Positions 5,743-10,223 of a stretch of DNA of 10,223 bases are shown here, in pieces (position 1 is the stretch's first letter; each line of letters begins with the position of its first letter). Position numbers and translations under genes: made by a program. Location: positions 1 through 10,223 of the forward strand of contig JAJXWE010000025.1 of the NCBI GenBank assembly GCA_021781775.1. The letters are read 5' to 3'. The notes beneath the pieces were generated by a model. That model saw only the letters and a program-made list of their open reading frames with translations, was not told the DNA's origin and searched no databases. The DNA comes from Pseudomonadota bacterium. GTDB taxonomy: Bacteria > Pseudomonadota > Gammaproteobacteria > Steroidobacterales > Steroidobacteraceae.

Positions 5743-6738
5743 TCAGCCGCGCTCACTGTCGAGGCTTGCCATCTGCGCCGGGGCATAGCGCTCGCCGGCC
5801 GCGGCGCCCTTGGGCACCGCACGCTCGATGGCGGCAAGATCCTCACTCCTGAGCCGCACAGCGCCTGCGCCCAGGGCCTCGGCGAGATGATCGCACCGCC
5901 TTGCGCCCAAGAGCGGGATGATGTCGCTCCCCTGGGCGGCCACCCACGCGATGGCGATCTGCGCGACGCTGGCGCCACGCGCCTGCGCCACGGCTCGAAG
6001 CGCATCGACCAGCTCGAGATTGCGGTCGACGTTCTCGCCCACGAACCGGGGACTGCGGGAGCGGAAATCCCCCGCCCCCGCCGCCCCCTTCGTCCAATGC
6101 CCGCTGATGAGTCCGCGGGACAACACCCCATAGGCCGTGATGGCGATACCCAACGCGCGCGCCGTCGGCAGGATGGATGCCTCGATGTCGCGGGAGATCA
6201 GGGAGTATTCGATCTGGAGGTCGCAGATCGGATGGACGGCGGCGGCCCGCCGGAGGGTGGCCGAGCCCACCTCGGACAAGCCGATGTGCCGCACGTAGCC
6301 GGCCTTCACCATGTCCGCGATGGCGCCGAGAGTGTCTTCGATGGGCACCGCCGGATCGAGCCGCGCCGGCCGGTAGATGTCGATGTAATCGAGGTGCAGC
6401 CGCTGCAGCGAGTACGCCAGGGCGGTCTTCACGGCAGCCGGGCGCGCGTCATAGCCGACCCAGTTGCCCGCCGGGTCGCGCTGGGCGCCGAACTTCACGC
6501 TGACCTGGAAACGCTCACGCGGCACGCCCCGAACCGCCTCGGCGATCAGCAGCTCGTTGTGTCCCATTCCGTAAAAATCACCGGTGTCGAGCAATGTGAT
6601 GCCGGCGTCGAGCGCGGCATGGATGGTGGCGATGGATTCGGGGCGGTCCGCCGGGCCATACAGACCCGACATACCCATGCACCCGAGCCCGAAGGCGGAC
6701 ACCTGGGGGCCTCTGTTGCCGAGGGAACGCAGTTCCAT
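5743..6738 (-). CDS. aldo/keto reductase, with alanine in place of the catalytic histidine
   Basis: This 331-residue protein is a full-length aldo/keto reductase of the bacterial YajO/IolS-like type, predicted to reduce carbonyls with NADPH in the cytoplasm. It begins MELRSLGNRGPQVSAFGLGC. Asp51 and Tyr56 (DTGDFY) and Lys82 (SVKFG) of the catalytic tetrad are present. The position usually occupied by histidine falls at Ala125 in YRPARLDP; I recall the same PARLDP form in some relatives, so it is probably a subfamily trait. QIEYSLISRDIE, TAYGVLSRGLISG and LGARRCDHLAEAL (cofactor-binding loop) are all intact, unlike the first reductase in this window. The start at 6738 is supported by GAGGAG seven bases upstream; the frame is open to 6852 but would run into the divergent LysR gene. 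It lies 70 bases upstream of padR on the same strand. Regulation by the divergent LysR protein is likely. Confidence 0.9.
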   Translation of the reverse strand: MELRSLGNRGPQVSAFGLGCMGMSGLYGPADRPESIATIHAALDAGITLLDTGDFYGMGHNELLIAEAVRGVPRERFQVSVKFGAQRDPAGNWVGYDARPAAVKTALAYSLQRLHLDYIDIYRPARLDPAVPIEDTLGAIADMVKAGYVRHIGLSEVGSATLRRAAAVHPICDLQIEYSLISRDIEASILPTARALGIAITAYGVLSRGLISGHWTKGAAGAGDFRSRSPRFVGENVDRNLELVDALRAVAQARGASVAQIAIAWVAAQGSDIIPLLGARRCDHLAEALGAGAVRLRSEDLAAIERAVPKGAAAGERYAPAQMASLDSERG

Positions 6739-6839
6739 GGGGATGCTCCTCAATCGAGTGACGGGTGGCGGCATTTTCGCCGACCTCGCCTGTGCGGTAA
6801 ACTCATTGAATTTGGACAGGTCGTGCGGATTATCGAACA
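6739..6839. promoter_or_regulatory. divergent promoter region between the aldo/keto reductase and LysR genes
   Basis: This 101-base gap separates two divergent start codons. For the reductase, the minus strand has TTTACC (6801-6796), a 17-base spacer and GAAAAT (6778-6773), giving a leader of about 28 bases with GAGGAG as ribosome binding site. For the LysR gene the best plus-strand candidate is TTGAAT (6806-6811), 16 bases, GATTAT (6828-6833), which puts the transcript start very close to the ATG. LysR proteins typically bind such divergent gaps at a T-N11-A site; I see AT-rich sequence at 6802-6838 but cannot single out one site. Confidence 0.4.
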
Positions 6840-7739
6840 ATGACGAGCCCAAGCCTCGCTGACCTGGATGCCTTCGTCGCCATCGCGCGAACCCGCAGCT
6901 TTCGCGGGGCGGCCCGCCTGCGCGGAGTGTCGGCCTCCTCGTTGAGCGCGGCGATGCGTCGACTGGAAGGCGCCCTCGGCGTGCGCCTCCTCAATCGGAC
7001 CACACGCAGCGTCACGCCCACTGAGGCGGGCGAGCAGGTCCTGCAGCGCCTGATGCCGGTCTTGCGGGAGGTCGAGGGAGCGCTCGATGTCGTCAATGGG
7101 TTTCGAGACAGCGTCCGGGGAACACTTCGCCTCAATGTCCCGACCATCGTGGCCCGATCCGTCCTGCCGCCGATCGCCAACCGGTTCCTCCTGGCTCATC
7201 CCGGCATCACTCTCGAGGTCAATGCCGAGGACACGTTCATCGATGTGTTGGCCGCCGGCTTCGATGCCGGCATCCGTTACGAGGAGAGAATCGAGCGCGA
7301 CATGATTGCCGTGCCGATCGGGCCACGCGTGCAGCGCTACGCCGCCGCGGCATCACCCGCATACCTCGCGGCACGGGGAGCACCGGCCCATCCGCGCGAT
7401 CTCGCCGACCACGCCTGCATCCGTCATCGGTTCGCGAGCGGTGCGATCGTCGACTGGGAATTCATCCGCGGCAAGGAGGTCGTGCGCCTCAAACCGGGCG
7501 GCCCGTTGATTGCCAACTCGCTCGAGATGGAGCTTGCCGCAGCCGTGGCGGGACTCGGCGTGATCTCCACGTTCGAGGATACGCTGCGTGCCGCGCTCGA
7601 GAAGGGGGAGTTGGTGCCCGTCCTGCCCGAGTGGTGGCAGAGCTTTCCGGGACCCTATCTCTACTATTCCGGCCGCCACCACATGCCCGCGGCGCTGCGC
7701 GCGTTCGTCGACTTCATCCGGCTCGAAGCGGCGAGGTAA
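6840..7739 (+). CDS. LysR family transcriptional regulator
   Basis: This 299-residue protein has the standard LysR layout and length. The N-terminal winged helix-turn-helix covers about residues 5-63, with ARTRSFRGAARLRGVSASSL, then AMRRLEGALGVRLLNRTTRS, then VTPTEAGEQ. The effector-binding domain starts near residue 93 (RGTLRLNVPTIVARSVLPPI) and continues through FDAGIRYEERIERDMIAVPI, a DLADHACIRHRF segment and a C-terminal GPYLYYSGRHHMPAALRAF. It looks like the group often found divergent from oxidoreductase genes, and here it is divergent from the full-length aldo/keto reductase, which is its most likely target. The ATG at 6840 is clear, but no good ribosome binding site precedes it. The gene ends 12 bases from the stop of the convergent NRAMP gene. 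The effector is unknown. Confidence 0.93.
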   Translation: MTSPSLADLDAFVAIARTRSFRGAARLRGVSASSLSAAMRRLEGALGVRLLNRTTRSVTPTEAGEQVLQRLMPVLREVEGALDVVNGFRDSVRGTLRLNVPTIVARSVLPPIANRFLLAHPGITLEVNAEDTFIDVLAAGFDAGIRYEERIERDMIAVPIGPRVQRYAAAASPAYLAARGAPAHPRDLADHACIRHRFASGAIVDWEFIRGKEVVRLKPGGPLIANSLEMELAAAVAGLGVISTFEDTLRAALEKGELVPVLPEWWQSFPGPYLYYSGRHHMPAALRAFVDFIRLEAAR

Positions 7740-7751
7740 ACGAGGGACGGA

Positions 7752-9017
7752 TCAGAAGAGATTCGCCCCGCTGATGCCGCCATACACGCCCAGACCCGCC
7801 GTCAACACCGACACGGCGATGACGATCCAGGCGTAAAGCCCCTTCGGACGGTGCTCGGGCGGCAACGCCTTGAAGGCGAGCGCCACGAGAAAACCCAGCA
7901 CCAGCGGCAGCATCAGGGCGTTCATGACCTCGACGCCGATATTCAACTGCACCAGGTTCGGCACCAGGTCCACGAGCACGGCCCCGCCGATGACCGCAGC
8001 GGCATAGATGCCGTAGAACCACGGAGCTTCAAGCGGATGGTGCTCCAGGGAATGGCGGTAGCCCGTCACCTCGCCAAAGCCCCAGGCGGAGGCCAGCGAG
8101 ACCACGATGGCCGCGACCATGGCCGCGCCAATGGTGCCGAGGCCGAAGACCACGCGCCCGACGTTCGCGCCCAGGAAGGGCACCAGCAGCTTGGTGATGT
8201 CGCCGACCGTGTTCAGGCTGGCGCTGGAGTTCTTCTCTCCGATCGTGGCGGCGGCGGCGATCAGGATGGCCGCCATAACGAGTTGGGTGACCACCGAGCC
8301 GATAGCGGTATCCCACTGGGCATAGCGATAATGGTGAGGCTGGAGCTTCTTGTCGGCGACGGCGGACTGCTGATAGAAGATCATCCACGGCATGATCACC
8401 GCGCCGATGTTGGCCGCCACCAGATACAGATACGCATTGTTCGAAATGGGGGCCTGGGTCAGGCCGCGCACGATCTCTGCTCCGTGGGGGTGGGCGCGCC
8501 AGGCCACGAAGAAGAAGGCGAACTCGAATAGTCCGAGCGCGATGGCCACCCGCTCGACACGGCGGTAGCTGCCCGTCAACACCACGGTGAGCAGCATCAC
8601 CACGGTGAGCCCGAGACTGAGCAGTCGCGGGACGCCAAACATCTCACCTACACCGGCGACGCCCGAGAACTCCGTCACCAGCGCTCCGATGGCGGCCACG
8701 CCCAATCCACTGACGGACAGCCAGGCCCAGCCACTGCCGAAGCTCTTGCGGATGAGCTCGCCATGGCCCTGCCCGGTGAACACGCCCAATCGCACGGTGA
8801 GCTCCTGCACCACGTAGAGGACCGGCATGAGCATCACTTGAAGGAGCAGCAGCCGGTAGCCCCACTGCACACCGCTTTGCGCCGCGGTGATGATGCTGCC
8901 GACCTCCGTATCGGCGAGCATCACGACCAATCCCGGCCCCATGACGGTCAGGAAAGTCTTCCAGCTGAAAAGGGAGACTCGGCGAGGCATCAGAATGTCA
9001 GCGGCAGGCTGATCCAT
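7752..9017 (-). CDS. NRAMP-family divalent metal transporter with variant metal-site motifs
   Basis: This 421-residue protein is a polytopic membrane protein of the NRAMP family, proton-coupled importers of manganese, iron and other divalent metals, with the length and 11 or so helices expected. The start at 9017 is chosen because GAGGTG lies nine bases upstream and the protein then begins just before helix 1; a longer open frame to 9311 has no hydrophobic or family-like content. Helix 1 reads GPGLVVMLADTEVGS (27-41). The usual DPGN is DTEV (36-39), keeping the metal-binding Asp but replacing Asn with Val and adding Glu. Helix 6 reads NIGAVIMPWM (203-212), keeping Ala206 and the metal-binding Met209 but changing the usual MPH to MPW. 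The TGQGHGELIRK loop (81-91) is present. I recall this motif set in a distinct bacterial subgroup, so metal preference should not be assumed to be manganese. A possible Fur box lies upstream. Confidence 0.88.
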   Translation of the reverse strand: MDQPAADILMPRRVSLFSWKTFLTVMGPGLVVMLADTEVGSIITAAQSGVQWGYRLLLLQVMLMPVLYVVQELTVRLGVFTGQGHGELIRKSFGSGWAWLSVSGLGVAAIGALVTEFSGVAGVGEMFGVPRLLSLGLTVVMLLTVVLTGSYRRVERVAIALGLFEFAFFFVAWRAHPHGAEIVRGLTQAPISNNAYLYLVAANIGAVIMPWMIFYQQSAVADKKLQPHHYRYAQWDTAIGSVVTQLVMAAILIAAAATIGEKNSSASLNTVGDITKLLVPFLGANVGRVVFGLGTIGAAMVAAIVVSLASAWGFGEVTGYRHSLEHHPLEAPWFYGIYAAAVIGGAVLVDLVPNLVQLNIGVEVMNALMLPLVLGFLVALAFKALPPEHRPKGLYAWIVIAVSVLTAGLGVYGGISGANLF

Positions 9018-9079
9018 GGAAAAGCACACCTCATGCTGCGAGCGAAGGGAGCAATCGGGGACTACCCGCGGCAGAAAAT

Positions 9080-9098
9080 AAGAGTGATTCGCATTTGC
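9080..9098 (-). promoter_or_regulatory. possible Fur box upstream of the NRAMP gene
   Basis: On the minus strand the 19 bases read GCAAATGCGAATCACTCTT. Aligned to the classical Fur consensus GATAATGATAATCATTATC, 12 of 19 positions agree, including the central AATCA. The site lies 62 bases upstream of the transporter start, in a markedly AT-rich patch (about 9070-9110) where a promoter would be expected. The right half-site is weak, and Mur or another metal regulator is possible. Confidence 0.35.
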
Positions 9099-9231
9099 AT
9101 AAAGAATACCAGTCGCCCCGGGCGAAGACAATGACGGAAATCCGAAATTCCAAGGCTCGCCCCTAGGGAGGCATCCGGCACCGAGGCGCCTGGAACCCGC
9201 GGCCTCCAGAAGCCGGGCGCGGGGCAGCGGA

Positions 9232-9277
9232 TGACCCCTGAGGCCGGGATCCCCCCGTCCCCTCGCCGGCCGGGTCA
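9232..9277 (-). terminator. two-part hairpin at the end of the cupin gene, possible terminator
   Basis: Reading the minus strand, TGACCC (including the cupin TGA stop) pairs with GGGTCA, and directly inside it GGCCGG pairs with CCGGCC, with an 18-base G-rich loop and a four-base bulge (TCAG). The position immediately after the stop fits a terminator. There is no T tract after it, so the call is tentative. Confidence 0.35.
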
Positions 9278-9757
9278 GTAGGGCGTTCCGTCCTTGTGGA
9301 GGAACCGCCAAAACCCCTCGGCCGTGAGCTGCGCGCGCAGATCCTCATCGGGGTAATCGACCGCGTCCCCGGGGCTGCGGTCACCGACCTCGAGATACAC
9401 CACGTCGGCATCCGAGCGATTGACCAAGTGATGGGCGTCGCCACTGCCGGCCGCAAAGCCCGCACACATCCCCGGCGACAGCACGGTCTCGCCGCCATTG
9501 GTGCGCAGGATCGCGGTGCCCTCGAGGATGTACACGAACTCGTCCTGCAGCGTGTGGCTGTGGCGCAGAGCCGACTGCGCCCCGGGAAGAAGCCGGGTCC
9601 GATTGACACCGAAGTTCGCCAGGCCGAAGAGAGGGCCCAGTCGTTGCTTGATCCGCCCACTCACTCGAGGGAGAAACCGCGCGGGATATCCGGAGGTGGT
9701 GAGTTTGGGCTCCGCCTCGGCGGCGACGATGGCCACCGGCCGGTCGTTCGTGCTCAT
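9275..9757 (-). CDS. cupin domain protein
   Basis: This 160-residue protein has one cupin barrel. Motif 1 is visible as GAQSALRHSHTLQDEFVYIL followed by Glu79-Gly80, with His66, His68 and Glu73 as likely metal ligands. Motif 2 is SPGMCAGFAAGSGDAHHLVN, with a histidine at 109 or 110. The metal set appears complete, so the protein probably binds a divalent metal and acts on or senses a small molecule. The C-terminal tail (VDYPDEDLRAQLTAEGFWRF, then LHKDGTPY) is common in small cupins of this group. The start at 9757 is preceded by GGGAG at nine bases; a TTG at 9766 would leave no spacing. It is divergent from the YciI-like gene, with 50 bases between starts. The enzymatic role is unknown. Confidence 0.88.
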   Translation of the reverse strand: MSTNDRPVAIVAAEAEPKLTTSGYPARFLPRVSGRIKQRLGPLFGLANFGVNRTRLLPGAQSALRHSHTLQDEFVYILEGTAILRTNGGETVLSPGMCAGFAAGSGDAHHLVNRSDADVVYLEVGDRSPGDAVDYPDEDLRAQLTAEGFWRFLHKDGTPY

Positions 9758-9807
9758 GCGTAGCAACTCCCGTGCTCGGTCGTGAGATGGGCTCGTATCA
9801 TACGGCC

Positions 9808-10197
9808 ATGCAACCCTACCTGGCCCTCACTTTGCGCACGCCGCGCTTCGAGCACACCGTGATCCCCGCGCATGACGCCTTTCTCGACGATCTGAAGGCG
9901 CAAGGAACGCTGGCGGGATCCGGGCCGTTCACCGACAAGTCAGATGGAGGGTCACCTGGATCGAACCAACGGCCCGAGCGCCTCACCCCATCCCAACTGC
10001 CCGCCGCACGCCATGAACCGAGCGTGAACGAGCGGCCGATGACGGCGCACGGGACATTACAAACGTGTCATGTCGCGGCGAAACGTGAACGGCGATTCAT
10101 CAAACCCGGCTTTCCGCAGCCGGATGCGGCCGACCCGCGCACGCCCCGGCAACGGCGGTGGCGGCAGGGCATGGCGGATGCTACAGTCATTTTCTGA
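9808..10197 (+). pseudogene. YciI-like protein, truncated and fused to unrelated sequence
   Basis: The first 48 residues (MQPYLALTLRTPRFEHTVIP, then AHDAFLDDLKAQGTLAG, then SGPFTDKSDGG) are a clear YciI/YCII domain start, including the conserved His22 and the GPFTD-S motif. The family continues with GAYL, a helix, DPVH and a TVYEW-type ending, for about 85-95 residues. Here the match ends at about base 9951. The frame runs on for another 81 residues of proline-, arginine- and glutamine-rich sequence that resembles no protein I know and looks like a non-coding stretch being read through. No other frame nearby continues the YciI domain. The start at 9808 follows a possible -10 box TATCAT (9796-9801) closely, with no ribosome binding site. 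A rearrangement or a deletion reaching into the neighbouring region is the simplest explanation. Confidence 0.7.
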
Positions 10198-10223
10198 CCG
10201 TTTCGTGGCGCACTCAACACCAT
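9952..10223. other. right end without a recognisable gene
   Basis: After the YciI homology ends, these 272 bases contain no recognisable gene on either strand. They hold CGTGAACG twice (10023-10030 and 10084-10091), a partial dyad around GACATTACAAACGTGTC (10052-10068) that could be a regulator site, and a hairpin at 10106-10123 (CCGGCT, six-base loop, AGCCGG). The composition suggests an upstream region of a gene beyond the window, but this cannot be shown here. Confidence 0.35.

Noticed and set aside
5887..6843. Long open frame on the plus strand opposite the second aldo/keto reductase
   Set aside because: The minus strand is a full-length, well-conserved reductase; the antisense product has no recognisable motif.
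8990..9033. Short out-of-frame ATG reading frame overlapping the NRAMP start (MRCAFPWISL...)
   Set aside because: Fourteen codons with no independent support; the GAGGTG that follows its ATG serves the transporter start instead.
9018..9311. N-terminal extension of the NRAMP protein back to 9311
   Set aside because: The extra residues are not hydrophobic or family-like, overlap the cupin gene end, and the ATG at 9017 has its own ribosome binding site.
9955..9985. tRNA T-arm-like sequence (GGTTCGATCC on the minus strand) at the YciI break
   Set aside because: The bases on both sides do not form a five-pair T stem, and no acceptor or anticodon arm is visible, so it is not a tRNA end or a clear attachment site.
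10106..10123. Hairpin CCGGCT / AGCCGG as a terminator
   Set aside because: Only a six-base stem without a T tract and no gene end nearby; kept only as a remark in the description of the right end.
10068..10223. Minus-strand open frame of 51 residues starting at the last base of the window
   Set aside because: Arginine-rich product without family resemblance, no visible ribosome binding site because the window ends, and random frames this long are common at this GC content.

Overview
The window is GC-rich and densely packed, with short gaps and strong codon bias. The mix of gene families (PadR, LysR and XRE regulators, two aldo/keto reductases, a DoxX-type membrane protein, a divergent NRAMP transporter, small GNAT, cupin and YciI-like proteins) fits a free-living proteobacterium. 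A gammaproteobacterium of the Steroidobacter/Nevskiales or Xanthomonadales kind is my best guess, from general resemblance only. I see no rRNA, tRNA, CRISPR array or transposase.

Layout. 1-28 (-): first codons of a probable zinc-type alcohol dehydrogenase or quinone oxidoreductase. 41-808 (-): aldo/keto reductase that seems to lack two internal blocks. 918-1490 (+): GNAT acetyltransferase. 1541-2369 (-): XRE/MmyB-type regulator with a frameshift and a damaged start, joined head to head to a 5'-truncated methyltransferase (2351-2917, +). 2994-3800 (-): membrane protein made of two tandem DoxX-like halves. 3801-4081: gap with no gene. 4082-6738 (-): a co-directional run, in transcription order aldo/keto reductase, PadR regulator, four-helix membrane protein, and a membrane-anchored protein of unknown function. 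6840-7739 (+): LysR regulator, divergent from the second aldo/keto reductase. 7752-9017 (-): NRAMP-family metal transporter with a variant metal site and a possible Fur box upstream. 9275-9757 (-): cupin protein. 9808-10197 (+): YciI-like gene whose 3' half is replaced by unrelated sequence.

How the genes may work together. The clearest regulatory unit is PadR with its two downstream membrane-protein genes. A perfect 8+8 bp palindrome lies between candidate -35 and -10 boxes directly in front of padR, which suggests autoregulation and control of the genes behind it. The LysR gene probably controls the divergent aldo/keto reductase. The NRAMP gene is probably under metal control.

The most striking property is the number of apparent deletion or frameshift lesions: two blocks missing in the first reductase, a one-base shift in a G run of the XRE gene, a deletion joining the XRE and methyltransferase 5' ends, a possible gene remnant overlapping the padR stop, and the YciI-like truncation. 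These could be real gene decay or assembly/consensus error. The sequence alone cannot decide. I did not find a convincing new multi-gene system; the PadR-membrane module is the nearest candidate.
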